From: DASVBE01 sp963770375
Lineage (GTDB): Bacteria > Actinomycetota > Actinomycetes > Streptosporangiales > Streptosporangiaceae
Length of the DNA stretch: 64,000 nt
Assembly: GCA_963770375.1 (NCBI GenBank)
Contig: CAVYPM010000025.1
Location: forward strand, 1 to 64,000
Direction: 5' to 3'
Each line of letters starts with the position of its first letter. Positions within the stretch are counted from its first letter, which is position 1. The translations under genes and the position numbers were made by a program. The notes beneath the pieces are model-generated. The model saw nothing but the letters and a program-made list of their open reading frames with translations. It did no database searches and had not been told where the DNA came from. Below are positions 9,531 to 18,602 of this stretch, one piece after another.

Positions 9531-9769
9531 ACGCCCTGCAGACCGGTGAACATGATCACGTAACAGCCGCCAAGGAATCGTTGCAGGGCGATCGCCGGCC
9601 GTATGCAGGGCCGTTCAGCGGCTGAACGCTCGAGCTCGCGGCCCGGCGCTGGCGATCTCGGTCGCCGGGTGCGCTGAGGCGCCGACCCGACCTGTGCGAA
9701 CACCGCCAGCTGGTTCCCCTGCAATGGCGTGTCAGTAAATACATCGACGATCAGGTAGGCCAGTGACAT
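9515..9769 (-). pseudogene. PhzF family isomerase, N-terminal fragment
   Basis: The minus-strand frame opens with MSLAYLIVDVFTDTPLQGNQ and LAVFAQ, the characteristic start of PhzF/YddE-type isomerases (DVFTD-P-GNPLAV). After about 28 residues the similarity is lost in an Arg/Pro-rich run and the frame closes, while intact members have about 270-300 residues. There is no room downstream for the rest because MocR follows. It is read as a decayed fragment. Confidence 0.6.
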
Positions 9770-9846
9770 CCATGCTCCGTACTATTCATCCGGCTGTAGC
9801 AGGCGGAGTCCAAATCGGCCGCGCTGACGGCTAGGTCTCCACACTT

Positions 9847-11196
9847 TCAGGGGAACCCTGCCTCGCCTCCGGTGCCGCTTGCGGCGGAGGGCATTGCGTT
9901 TGCGAGAGCGGGTCGGGTATCCGGTCGCCGAGTCGCAGCAAGCCGCCCGGTCAGTGCTACCGCCAGGGCGCCGCCCCACCAGACGGCGTCGGGTGACGTT
10001 GCGAGCAGCGCGCCGCCGGCCGCGGGGCCGAGGGCCACGCCTGCGGTGAAGGTGAGGCCGTAGAGCGACATGTAGCGGCCGAGCAGATGCGGGGGTGCGA
10101 GGTCGGCGACGATTGGGCCGAGCACGATGAACTGCGCGCACTCACCGATCGCGATCACGATCGCGACCCCAGCCAAGACGGTGGTAGCGGTGAGCGTCGA
10201 GGTCGTGAGCGTTGCGAGCAGGACCGCGAGCAGGCCGATTGCAAAGAGCGCGCTGGTCGCGCCAAGAGCGTGCGTGCGGCGCATCCGCTTGACGACCCGT
10301 GTCGCTGGAATCTGCGCGACGACGATGAAGAAGGTGTTGATGAAGATGACGATGCCGATCTCGCCCGGCCCGACAGGCGTGTGCGCCTCCGCAAACGGCG
10401 CGAGGATGTTGGAAAAGAGCGCGCCGCCGGTCATTACGAGCACGATGTTGGCGGCGATCAGGATGAGGAAGAGCCGATCGCGAGCAACTGCTCGGAAGCC
10501 TGTTCTCTTGTCGCTCGCCGACGCGGCATTCGCAAGGCGAGGATTCGGGATCCCCACGAGCACAACCAGCGCGAAGACAGCGAAGGTGAGGCCGTCGAAG
10601 AGGTAGAGCGCCTGGAACGTGCGGAGGTGATTGGCGGAAGCGACGATGAAGCCCGCAACAGTCGCGCCGCTGCCGAGACCGAAGTTGCCTGCGACTCGGC
10701 GGAGCGCGATCGAGGAGGCGCGTTGCTCCGCTGGGACCAGGGTCAGGGTCAGAACCTGGTTCGCGGTGTTCGCGATTCCGAACCCGGCGCCGCCGACGGC
10801 CGAGCAGACGAAGGCTTGCCAGGGACGGTCGACGAACGCGAAGCCCGCGTAGCCTAGTGCGCTCGCGAGATTGCCGGTGATCAGGATCGGCTTCGCACGG
10901 AAACGATCGAGCAGCGCACCCGAAAGGGGCGTTACGACCGCCGCCGTGCCCATGATCGCCGCCAGCACCAGCCCCGCGGTCGCCGTCGGGAAGCCGCGGG
11001 CCTGGTGCAGGTAGATGATCTCGAAGGGAAGTATCAGTCCGGTGCCGAAGTAGTTGACCGCGGTCCCGGCCTGAAGAACGATGACAGGCCCCGGCAGGCC
11101 CGTCCGCCAGCCGGCGAACGCACGACCGAGCGTCCTGCTCACTTGCTTCCTGCGGTTGGCTGCTTTCCCGTGTATGCCTGAGGCTCGCGCGTTCAT
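9847..11196 (-). CDS. MFS transporter
   Basis: The protein has about 12 predicted membrane helices in some 449 residues, including the loop LLDRFRAKPILITGNL after helix 2 and FVDRPWQAFVCSAVGGAGFG. The start is placed at ATG 11196 (MNARASGIHGKAANRRKQVS), because the 53 codons further upstream are arginine-rich and unlike a membrane protein. No clear ribosome site supports it, and a GTG about 18 codons later is possible. Codon use is noticeably less GC-extreme than in the genes to the right (many ATC, GCG and TCG codons), which suggests separate acquisition. The substrate is unknown. Confidence 0.8.
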   Translation of the reverse strand: MNARASGIHGKAANRRKQVSRTLGRAFAGWRTGLPGPVIVLQAGTAVNYFGTGLILPFEIIYLHQARGFPTATAGLVLAAIMGTAAVVTPLSGALLDRFRAKPILITGNLASALGYAGFAFVDRPWQAFVCSAVGGAGFGIANTANQVLTLTLVPAEQRASSIALRRVAGNFGLGSGATVAGFIVASANHLRTFQALYLFDGLTFAVFALVVLVGIPNPRLANAASASDKRTGFRAVARDRLFLILIAANIVLVMTGGALFSNILAPFAEAHTPVGPGEIGIVIFINTFFIVVAQIPATRVVKRMRRTHALGATSALFAIGLLAVLLATLTTSTLTATTVLAGVAIVIAIGECAQFIVLGPIVADLAPPHLLGRYMSLYGLTFTAGVALGPAAGGALLATSPDAVWWGGALAVALTGRLAATRRPDTRPALANAMPSAASGTGGEAGFP

Positions 11197-11451
11197 CAGC
11201 GCCCGCGGCGGCGGCGATCGAGACCGGCGAACGCCACGCGCCCGGCCGATGCGGACAATTCCATGGGTTAACCTTCCAGGGTCGTTTCCGAGCTGCTGCG
11301 GCACGATCCGGCGGGCGGATCGTCCGGGCAGTCGGTAGTGCATACACCGCGGCACCGGGAAACTGGGCGCCCGCGAGCCGCCCAGTTCGCGGCCTGGGCG
11401 GTGTATATACCGGGCGGAGGCACGACGTGGTGCCGAAGGAAGGAGCGCAGG

Positions 11452-12465
11452 ATGGCGACAGCCGATCTGCTCTCACGGGCGCGGGCCGGGGATGGCGAGG
11501 CGTTCCGGGAGCTGGCCGGGTCCCACCGGCGGGAGCTGCAGGTGCACTGCTACCGGATGCTCGGATCCTTCGCCGACGCTGAGGACGCCGTCCAGGAGAC
11601 GATGCTGGCCGCCTGGCAGGGCATCGGCGGGTTCACTGAGGAACGCGCGTCGCTGCGCACCTGGCTGTACAAGATCGCCACCAGCCGGTGCCTGAACGCG
11701 CGCCGCGCGGCGAGCCGGCGCCCGGTCAGGGAGTGGGATATGTCGCAGTTCGAAGCGCCCGTGCCGACGCCGCGCGACGAGCCCGTCTGGCTGCAGCCGT
11801 TTCCTGACGCCCTCCTCGAGGGCGCCGCCGACGTGCCGCCCGGGCCGGAGGCCCGCTACGAGCAGACCGAAGCCATCTCGCTGGCCTTCGTGACCGCCCT
11901 GCAGCTGCTGCCGCCGCGCCAGGTCGCGGTCCTGATCTTGCGCGACGTCCTCGGATTCCACGCCAGCGAGGTGGCCGGCATGCTGGAGGTGACCCCCGAG
12001 TCGGTCAACAGCGCCCTCAAACGAGCCCGCGCCAGCCTGCAGCGCCGGCAGCAGCCGGCCGCCGGCCACCAGCCGCCGCCCGCTGTCGGCTCACCCGCCG
12101 AGGACGCGATCGTGGCCATGTTCGCCCGCGCGTGGGAGTCGGCCGACCTCGACGCGCTGGTGGCCCTGCTGACCGACGACGTCTTCATCGCTATGCCTCC
12201 GGAGCCCTTCGGATACGAGGGCCGAGACACCGTGACCCGGTACTACGCCCGCCAGTTCGGCGCGGGCCGCAGGTTCGACCTCGTGCCGACCCGAGCCAAC
12301 GGCCAGCCCGCGTTCGGGGCCTACCTGCGCCTGCAGCCCGGAATCCGCCACGCGACCGGCTTCTACGTGCTCACCCTTGCAGGCGACCGGATCTGCGCCA
12401 TGACCCGCTTCGAGGCCAGCGTGCTGCCGTGGTTCGGGCTACCGCGCTCGCTGCCGAGCCGGTAG
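11452..12465 (+). CDS. ECF sigma factor with C-terminal SnoaL-like domain
   Basis: Sigma region 2 is clear (LLSRARAGDGEAFRELAGSH, HCYRMLGSFADAEDAVQETM). Region 4 follows (LPPRQVAVLILRDVLGFHAS, then a helix-turn-helix LEVTPESVNSALKRARA). After it comes a domain of about 115 residues (DAIVAMFARAWESADLDALV ... MPPEPFGYEG) of the SnoaL/NTF2 fold. This matches the TIGR02960 type of sigma factors, whose C-terminal domain modulates activity without a classical anti-sigma partner. ATG 11452 has a good GAAGGAGCGCAGG site. Length and domains are complete. Confidence 0.88.
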   Translation: MATADLLSRARAGDGEAFRELAGSHRRELQVHCYRMLGSFADAEDAVQETMLAAWQGIGGFTEERASLRTWLYKIATSRCLNARRAASRRPVREWDMSQFEAPVPTPRDEPVWLQPFPDALLEGAADVPPGPEARYEQTEAISLAFVTALQLLPPRQVAVLILRDVLGFHASEVAGMLEVTPESVNSALKRARASLQRRQQPAAGHQPPPAVGSPAEDAIVAMFARAWESADLDALVALLTDDVFIAMPPEPFGYEGRDTVTRYYARQFGAGRRFDLVPTRANGQPAFGAYLRLQPGIRHATGFYVLTLAGDRICAMTRFEASVLPWFGLPRSLPSR

Positions 12466-12478
12466 CCAGTACCGGGCC

Positions 12479-12616
12479 ATGGAGAGGCTGCACGCGCCGA
12501 ACGAGTTCTTCCGCATCCGCAGGCTGCGCGTGGGGATGCGGGCCTGGGAGGGGCCGTGGCGGGTGCTGGCCGACGGCCCGCACCGGCTCGCGAACCGACA
12601 GGGCGACGATGGCTGA
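12479..12616 (+). CDS. Possible small ORF, 45 aa
   Basis: A frame from ATG 12479 (MERLHAPNEFFRIRRLRVGM) ends at 12616 and overlaps the EgtA start by 8 bp. The TRP-rich middle (MRAWEGPWRV) and the tight packing between the sigma gene and egtA give modest support. No family is recognised, and it may be a chance frame. Confidence 0.25.
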   Translation: MERLHAPNEFFRIRRLRVGMRAWEGPWRVLADGPHRLANRQGDDG

Positions 12617-13950
12617 GACGCCGTGTACCGTCGGCCCGGACCTGGAGGGGCCCCTTATGGCCGTTGTCAGCGCTTTCTCGAAGGATGGCGTTGATCGCGC
12701 CGAACCTCTGACCGTTGATGCCGCCTATGCGTACTCATGTGGTGCGGCGCTGGCCGAGTCTGCGGTCGGTACGGTCGGCCTGGAGATCGAAACCCATCTC
12801 GTTGACCTGGATCACGTCGCCGATCCGGTGTCCTGGACGCGCGTCGAGACCGTCGCGGCCGTGGTCAGGAAGGTCGCGCCGACTAGCGCGGTGACCGTCG
12901 AGCCCGGCGGGCAGATCGAGTTGTCGGGCTGGCCGGCCGTCGGGATCTCGGCCGCTGTGGCCCGGCTCAGGTACGAAAGCACCGGGGCCCGGCTGGCCCT
13001 GGCCGACCAGCGCGCTCGGCCTCGCCTATGCCGGGGCCGATCCGGCTCGCCCGCCTGTGCGCGTGAATCCCAGGCCCCGGTACCTGGCGATGGAGCAGCA
13101 CTTCGCCGCGACCGGCCGGGCCGCGGCGGGCGGGGTGATGATGAACTCGACAGCGGCGCTGCAGGTCAACCTGCAGGCGGGGCCGCGGGGGCAGTGGCGG
13201 GAGCGGGTCGCGCGGGCCTATCGGATCGGCCCGACCCTGGTGGCGATCGCGGCCAGTTCCTCCTGGCTGCACGGGCGCGATAGCGGCTGGAAGTCGGTCA
13301 GGCAGCGGGCCTGGAGCGGCCTGGACGCGCGGACGTGCGGGCCGGTGCCCGGCTGTGCTCCCGGCCGGTCCGGCGAGGGGGCCGAGGATCCGGCGCTGGC
13401 GTGGGCCCGGTTCGCGATGCGCGCGCCGGTCACGTTCGTGCAGGCCGGCGGGGAGGAAGTCCGGGCTGTCGGCCACTGCGTCCCGTTCGAGCAGTGGGCT
13501 AGCGGGGATGTGAAGCTGGCCAGTCGGCTGCCGACGGTCGCGGATCTGCAGACGCATCTGAGCACGCTGTTCCCGCCGGTGCGACTGCGCGGCTACCTGG
13601 AAGTGCGGTACCTGGACATGTCAGCGCCGCGATGGTGGCCGGCTATCGCGGCCGTCACCACCACGCTGATGGATGACCCCGCCGCGGCCGATGAGGCGGC
13701 CGCCGCGACCGAGCCGGCCGCGCAGCTGTGGACCGAGGCGGCCAGGGACGGGCTCACGAACACCACGCTGGCCACTTCGGCGCGCCGGTGCCTGTCGATC
13801 GCCGCCGGCCGGGTGCCGGCTGACCTCGCCCCGGCTGTCGCTGACCTTGCTGACCTTGTCGAGTCAGGCCGCTGCCCTGGCGATTTGCTGGCCGAGCGCA
13901 TCGGCGAGATCGGCCCGCTGGCTGCGCTGGGAGAGATGGCCAATGCATGA
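12609..13950 (+). pseudogene. egtA: EgtA, glutamate-cysteine ligase of ergothioneine synthesis, frameshifted
   Basis: EgtA makes gamma-glutamylcysteine, the sulfur donor for EgtB. The first part (LEIETHLVDLDHVADPVSWT, VEPGGQIELSGWP) is the substrate/ATP-binding half of actinobacterial GCS2-type ligases. A shift near 13005 moves the rest to another frame: LGLAYAGADP, RVNPRPRYLAMEQHF, MMNSTAALQVNLQAG, TFVQAGGEE and a normal C-terminus ending at 13950. Apart from that one-base loss the protein looks complete at about 445 residues. It overlaps egtB by 8 bp. A sequencing error would restore a functional gene. The start ATG 12609 is chosen because it overlaps the preceding small frame. Confidence 0.85.
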
Positions 13951-15199
13951 CGTAGTCGTCCGCGACCTCGAGGCGGCCAGGGACCGAACGCTCGGGCTGA
14001 CTGATCTGGGCGAGCCAACCCTGGTCGCCCAGCATGACCCGCTGATGAGCCCGCTGGTGTGGGATCTGGCCCATGTCGGCCAGCAGGAAGAGCTGTGGCT
14101 GCTGCGCGGCGGCGACCCGGCCCGGCTCGGCATGCTGACGCCGGACGTGGACGCCTTGTACGACGCGTTCAAGCATCCGCGGGCCGAGCGGCCAGGGTTG
14201 CCGCTGCTGCCGCCCGTCGAGGCGCGGGCCTATGACCACGAAGTTCGCGGCCGCGTGCTGGATCTGATCGAGCGTACCCCGGCCGGTGACCTGTTGACCG
14301 CCGCATGGTCATGCAGCACGAAGCAGCACGACGAGACGATGCTGGCCACCCTGCAACTGCGCCAGGGTCCGCCGGTGCTGCTCGAGCGCCGGGCGCTTCC
14401 GGCCGGTCGCGCGGTCGCACCCGACCGCGTGCTCGTGGACGGCGGGGGGTTCACTCTCGGGGTGGACGCGACCAGCGAGCCGTTTTCGCTGGACAACGAG
14501 CGGGCCGGGCACACCGTCGACGTCGGGCCGTTCTGGATCGGGCGGGTCCCGGTCAGCAACCGGCAGTGGCGCGAGTTCATCGGCGGCGGCGGTTACCAGC
14601 GACCCGAGTTGTGGTCGCAGCGCGGCTGGACCCACCGGCTTGAGGCTGGGCTGGAGCGGCCGCTGTTCTGGACCGCCGAGGGCACCCGGCGCCGGTTCGG
14701 GGTCGAGGAGGAAGTTCCTGCCGACGAGCCGGTAGCAGCACGACTGCTACTTCGAGGCCGAGCGCCCGCTGGGCCGGGGGCCAGCTTCCCACCGAGGCCG
14801 AATGGAAAAGGCGTGCGCGTGGGATCCGGTGGACCGCGGTAGGGGGCCCGGCGGCCGTGGGGCACCGAGTCGCCAGGACCGGCACTGGCCAACCTTAGCC
14901 GCCTGGGCCTGCGGCCAGCACCGGTCGGCGCCTACCCCGGCAGCGCGTCCGCTTACGGGGCCGAGCAGATGATCGGCGACGTCTGGGAGTGGACCTCGTC
15001 GGATTTCGCCCCCTGGCCCGGCTTCACGCCGATGATCTACCGCGACTACAGCCTCCCGTTCTTCGGCGGCGACTACAAAGTGCTGCGCGGCGGCTCCTGG
15101 GCCGTCGCGCCCTCCACGATCCGGCCGTCGTTCCGGAACTGGGACCACCCGATCAGGCGGCAGATCTTCACCGGCGTCTGGCTGGCCTGGGACGCCTGA
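13943..15199 (+). pseudogene. egtB: EgtB, hercynine oxygenase, several indels
   Basis: EgtB is the iron enzyme joining gamma-glutamylcysteine to hercynine as a sulfoxide. The N-terminal DinB-like part contains PLVWDLAHVGQQEELWLLR. The C-terminal FGE-sulfatase fold contains FTLGVDATSEPFSLDNE, GRVPVSNRQWREFI and, at the end, GDVWEWTSSDFAPWPGF and LRGGSWA. Between 14304 and 14323 a lost base and a gained base put AWSCSTK where the iron-ligand motif QHEQQH is expected; another frame there still reads MVMQHE. Between about 14735 and 14850 further shifts scramble the segment around PTEAEW. About 418 residues when repaired, which is normal. As written it would be inactive. Confidence 0.85.
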
Positions 15200-15425
15200 A
15201 TGTGCCGGTACCTCGCCTGGCTCGGCGCGCCGCGACAGGTGACCGAACTGCTGCTCGAGCCAGAGGACAGCCTGCTTGTGCAGTCGTACGCGCCGCGCAC
15301 CGGCGACGGCCGTCGTCGTGACGAGCGAGCCCTATGACGACGACCCGGGCTGGGTTGTTGTCTCCGACCATCACCTCGTCGACGTGACCGACGGCGTGGT
15401 AACCATCGCCGATCTGGAGGCTTGA
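15200..15425 (+). pseudogene. egtC: EgtC amidohydrolase with internal deletion
   Basis: EgtC removes glutamate from the EgtB product. The ATG at 15200 abuts the egtB stop and opens MCRYLAWLGAPRQVTELLLE, the N-terminal nucleophile (Cys2) region of class II glutamine amidotransferases. After about 33 residues the body of the enzyme is missing. The next recognisable stretch, VVVTSEPYDDDPGWVVVSDH, is the EgtC C-terminus in another frame, and ends at 15425. The gene is 226 bp, while family members need about 700 bp, so roughly 450-500 bp have been lost. This is too large to be a base-calling error. Confidence 0.85.
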
Positions 15426-15430
15426 CCGAC

Positions 15431-16456
15431 ATGCCGGCACAAGACCGCGTCCAATCTCACCCGGACTCCTACCTGGCCGAGCTGCGTGCCGACGTCCGCG
15501 CTGGCCTGACGTCGACGCCGAAGTCGCTGCCGTCCAAGTACTTCTACGACGAACGCGGCAGCGAGCTGTTCGATGAGATCACCAGGCTGCCCGAGTACTA
15601 CCCGACCAGGACCGAGACGGCGATCTTGCAGGCGCGGGCGGCCGAGATCGCGGCGTTGTCGCGGTGCGAGTCGCTCGTCGAGCTTGGCAGCGGCACGTCG
15701 GCCAAGACCGGCCTGCTGCTGAAGGCGCTGCGTGACGGCGGGACGTTGCGCGAGTTCATGCCGTTCGACGTCGACCCGGCCGTGCTCGCCGGTGCGACCG
15801 AGGCCCTGACCGCGCAGTATCCGGGCCTTCGGATCGTGCCCTTCGTTGGCGACTTCGAGCGTGATCTCGGGGATATCCCGGCCGCGAGCGGCCAGCGGAT
15901 GATCGCGTTCCTCGGCTCGACGATCGGCAATCTCGAACCGCCCGCCCGGGCGGCCCTGTACAAGCATGTGGCGGGCGTCCTCGATCGTGGGGACATGTTC
16001 CTGCTCGGGACCGACCTGGTGAAAGATGCCGGCCGGCTCCGGGCGGCCTACAACGACTCGGCCGGCGTGACGGCGGAGTTCAACCGCAACATCCAGCGGG
16101 TCATCAACCGGGAGCTGGCCGCCGACTTCGACGTCGATGAGTTCGAGCACGTCGCGCTCTGGGACGCCGGCCACGAGTGGATCGAAATGCGCCTCCGGTC
16201 GACCCAGGCGCAGGACGTCACGATCGGCGACCTTGGCCTGACCGTCTCGTTCGAGGCCCGCGAGGAGATGCGGACCGAGATTTCAGCCAAGTTCCGGCCG
16301 AGCGGGATCAAAGCCGAGCTGGCCGCGGCCGGCTTTCGGACGCTGAAGTTCTGGACCGACCCGGACGGCGACTTCGGGCTCACGCTCGCCGAGCCAGCCC
16401 GGCCGCAGGACGGCCGCCTGCGCCGGGTGCTGCCGCACTTCGGCGAGTCGCGCTAA
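15431..16456 (+). CDS. egtD: EgtD, L-histidine N-alpha-methyltransferase
   Basis: EgtD trimethylates histidine to hercynine with S-adenosylmethionine, the first step of ergothioneine synthesis. The protein is complete at about 341 residues. It shows SKYFYDERGSELFDEITRLP, PEYYPTRTET, the SAM site SLVELGSGTSAKT, FMPFDVDP, FLGSTIGNLEP, and the C-terminal histidine-pocket segment EMRTEISAKF. ATG 15431 lies 10 bp after GGAGG; an in-frame TTG at 15422 overlapping the egtC stop is possible. It is the only undamaged gene of the cluster, so hercynine could still be made. Confidence 0.93.
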   Translation: MPAQDRVQSHPDSYLAELRADVRAGLTSTPKSLPSKYFYDERGSELFDEITRLPEYYPTRTETAILQARAAEIAALSRCESLVELGSGTSAKTGLLLKALRDGGTLREFMPFDVDPAVLAGATEALTAQYPGLRIVPFVGDFERDLGDIPAASGQRMIAFLGSTIGNLEPPARAALYKHVAGVLDRGDMFLLGTDLVKDAGRLRAAYNDSAGVTAEFNRNIQRVINRELAADFDVDEFEHVALWDAGHEWIEMRLRSTQAQDVTIGDLGLTVSFEAREEMRTEISAKFRPSGIKAELAAAGFRTLKFWTDPDGDFGLTLAEPARPQDGRLRRVLPHFGESR

Positions 16457-17094
16457 CGCCGGCCCGGCTCTAACACCCCGGACGGCCGGTACTGCCGGCC
16501 ACTACTCTTCGTCGGGCTGCACACCGCAACGATGCGCGCGCACTCGCGCGAAAATCTTCCAAGGCAGGCCCCTGGACGCCTGAGTCCAAGTCGGCCACTT
16601 GACCGACTCGAGGTTCGTGACGGGCCCATGGCGCGCTCATCGCTGGTGCCCGGGCCGTCGCATCAAGCGATCCGTTACATATCCGTGATCTGGAACCGAA
16701 TTGAACCCCTAGGTCTCTGACCTGGCCATACTCGCGCTCCAAAGCCCACCACGGTGGCACCCTATGAACGTTGCAGCACATCAGAAGATGATCACGAGGT
16801 GTGTCCGAGGGGCGAGCCGCCGCATACGTACATGCCTACACTGGCTGGTGAGCTGGATCTCAGCGCCAGCTCTGATCCGCAGTAACTAGTACCGCCGGTG
16901 GCGGGCATCTGCCATCTGCGGAACACCGTCCATCGGTATCGCCGGGCGTCCATCCGTGGCGCGGCAGATCACTGCTCACTTATTTACTCGTTCGGCCCCG
17001 GCCAGCCACGGGCCAGGCAGGTCACTATGGCCTGCACCGTGAGTGCCGGTGAAGCGCCGTCCGTCGCTGTGTGTTCGGGGGGACTGCCCCGGCT
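16457..17094. other. Intergenic region after egtD, no supported gene
   Basis: This 638-bp stretch has lower GC than the coding DNA around it and no frame with a recognisable protein. A short hairpin (GGCCGG-TACTG-CCGGCC, 16484-16500) follows egtD and may act as its terminator. The only other notable element is the 12-bp tRNA-end repeat at 16801-16812. Confidence 0.5.
16801..16812 (+). repeat. Candidate att site: copy of tRNA-Leu 3' end
   Basis: GTGTCCGAGGGG here is identical, in the same orientation, to 25701-25712, which is the last 11 bases of the tRNA-Leu gene (minus strand) plus one. Direct repeats of a tRNA 3' end placed downstream of the tRNA are the usual scar of site-specific integration. 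The match is short (12 bp), so chance is not fully excluded. Confidence 0.45.
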
Positions 17095-17240
17095 TGAGTT
17101 GACACACTTACCTGCCCCATGGCTTGGTTACCTGCACGGCTGTAGAGACCGGGCCTTCCTGAAGGCTTCTGCCGTGCCACGACCGTATCCAGCTGAGTTC
17201 CGGGCGCGTGCTGTCGCGGCCAGGCTTCAGAACAAGGCCC
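17095..17240 (+). pseudogene. IS3-type orfA remnant
   Basis: From GTG 17174 the frame reads VPRPYPAEFRARAVAA, the very start of many IS3-family OrfA transposases, in which MPRPYPxEFRxRAV is common. It loses similarity within about 18 codons. The preceding 75 bp (GTTGACACACTTACCTG and onward) may be the left end of the same element. No orfB is present. Confidence 0.5.
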
Positions 17241-17445
17241 GGGACCGCCGCGCTTGATGCCATCCTGATCGGGCTGGCAGAAGCTCTTCGGGCACAGCCA
17301 TATTCCTTAGTTTATCTTCGTGTCTAGCCACATTCTTATAGTTAATGAGAAAGGCGATAGCGCAGATAACGGCTGATCTGCACAGGCAGCGTCGCCGGTT
17401 CGGCTGGTCGCGCCTGCCCGCCGGCGTAGATCCATCCCGGCGGTC

Positions 17446-18313
17446 TTAGTGAGCGTCTGGTAATTCGGTGGGCTGGGCGAGGCGGCGGGTCATCAGGGCG
17501 GTCATGGCCCAGAGGATCATGGCTTCGTGGCTGGCGGGCAGGTGCTCGTAGTCGCGGACGGTGCGGCGGTGCTTGCTGATCCAGGCGAAGGTCCGCTCCA
17601 CGACCCAGCGGCGGGGCAGCACCTCGAAGGCGTGCGGGTCCCGCTTGGCCACGATGCGGAGGGTCATCTTCAGGTGCCTGGGCCCAGCTGGCCAGCTTGC
17701 CGGAGTACCCGGCGTCAGCCCAGACCAGGCGGACGCGCGGGCAGGCGCGGTGGGTGTTCCACAGCAGCGGCCGGGCGCCCTGGCGGTCCTGGACGCAGGC
17801 GGGGGTGATGACTACGTCCAGGACCAGCCCGGCGGTGTCCACGGCGATGTGGCGCTTGCGGCCGTTGACCTTCTTGGCCGCGTCCCAGCCCCGGCTGGCG
17901 CGCGGGACGGTGTCCGCCGCGCGCACGGACTGCGAATCGATGACCGCGGCGGTCGGGTCAGGGCTGCGCCCGGCCGCCGTCCTGACCTGGGCGCGCAGTT
18001 CGGCGTGCAGCCGGGCCAGGGTGCCGTCATCGCGCCAGGCGGCGAAGTACCAGTAGACGGTCTGCCAGGGCGGGAAATCAGAGGGCAGATACCGCCAGGC
18101 ACACCCGGTCCGGTCCACATACAAGATCGCCTCGATGATCCGGCGCGACGGCCAGATCCGCGGCCTGCCCCGCCGCCCGGGCAGATCAGCGGGCAGGTGC
18201 GCTGCGATCACCTGCCACTGGGCATCGGTCAGGTCGCTGGGATAACCCCTGGGTCTCCGCGGCCGGCGCGTACCCTGGGCACGCGCGGGCCCTGGTGTAT
18301 CTCTGATCGTCAC
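17446..18313 (-). CDS. IS5-family DDE transposase, in two frames
   Basis: Frame one runs from ATG 18313 through DLTDAQWQVIAAHLP, the first catalytic Asp in AAVIDSQSVRAADT, and the second in VRLVWADAGYSGKLASWAQ. Near 17668 the reading moves to another frame: LKMTLRIVAKRDPHAFEVLP, then the catalytic Glu in RRWVVERTFAWISKHRRTVR, and TALMTRRLAQ. In related IS5 groups such a shift can be programmed, but here it could equally be damage. The stop codon TAA is supplied by the TTA target duplication outside the element, so the transposase end depends on the insertion site. Confidence 0.85.
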
Positions 18314-18413
18314 AAATCGGGATCATGGGGCCCGCGCCTGGCATCTCGGCCCAGCGACACACCACCAGCCCAGCCACCAGGCCCCGGCCCAGCACGATTT
18401 ACCAGACGCTCAC
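17449..18413 (-). mobile_element. IS5-type insertion sequence, 965 bp
   Basis: The element is bounded by near-perfect terminal inverted repeats, GTGAGCGTCTGGTAA at the left and its complement at 18399-18413. It is flanked on both sides by the trinucleotide TTA (17446-17448 and 18414-18416), which fits the 3-bp TNA target duplication of the IS1031-like group of IS5. The single transposase gene fills it. The intact ends and target duplication show a simple insertion. Confidence 0.88.
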
Positions 18414-18462
18414 TTAGGCTGGCCCTGTTGACATGCGTGTACGCCCAGCCCACCGTGAAATT

Positions 18463-18512
18463 GTGTATGTGTGATCGGCGACTTGACTGTGTACATGTGA
18501 ACGTGATACACT
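18463..18512 (+). promoter_or_regulatory. Sigma-70-like promoter with direct repeats
   Basis: TTGACT (18483-18488) and TACACT (18507-18512) are spaced 18 bp apart, a good housekeeping promoter. Two similar 14-mers, GTGTATGTGTGATC (18463) and GTGTACATGTGAAC (18489), lie 26 bp apart, the second inside the promoter spacer. Their position suggests binding of a regulator, perhaps the HTH-containing methylase encoded downstream. Confidence 0.5.
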
Positions 18513-18540
18513 GGCGATGCTAGATGAGGAGGTGACTCGC

Positions 18541-18573
18541 ATGCCGGGTGACAAGCCAACGGCCACCGCCTGA
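18541..18573 (+). CDS. Possible leader peptide, 10 aa
   Basis: ATG 18541 follows GAGGAGG with 9 bp spacing, the best ribosome site in the area, and encodes MPGDKPTATA before TGA. Its last codons lie inside the 5' arm of the hairpin at 18561-18602. A translated short ORF entering a stable hairpin is the layout of a translational attenuator, but no function is known. Confidence 0.4.
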   Translation: MPGDKPTATA

Positions 18574-18602
18574 AAGTGAATCCGTCGGGATTGGCGGTGG
18601 CC
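18561..18602 (+). other. Strong RNA hairpin upstream of the methylase gene
   Basis: GGCCACCGCC (18561-18570) pairs perfectly with GGCGGTGGCC (18593-18602). Inside, AATCC (18579-18583) pairs with GGATT (18588-18592) around a GTCG tetraloop, leaving only an 8-nt bulge (TGAAAGTG) on the 5' side. A second, smaller hairpin TTGACC-N9-GGTCAA follows at 18625-18645. There is no U-tract, so it is not a simple terminator. It lies in the 5' leader of the methylase transcript. Confidence 0.55.

Noticed and set aside
10087..10857. 256-codon acidic frame antisense to the MFS gene
   Set aside because: Charged low-complexity translation complementary to membrane helices; no ribosome site.
16532..16720. 62-codon frame in the intergenic region
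   Set aside because: No ribosome site and no resemblance to any protein.
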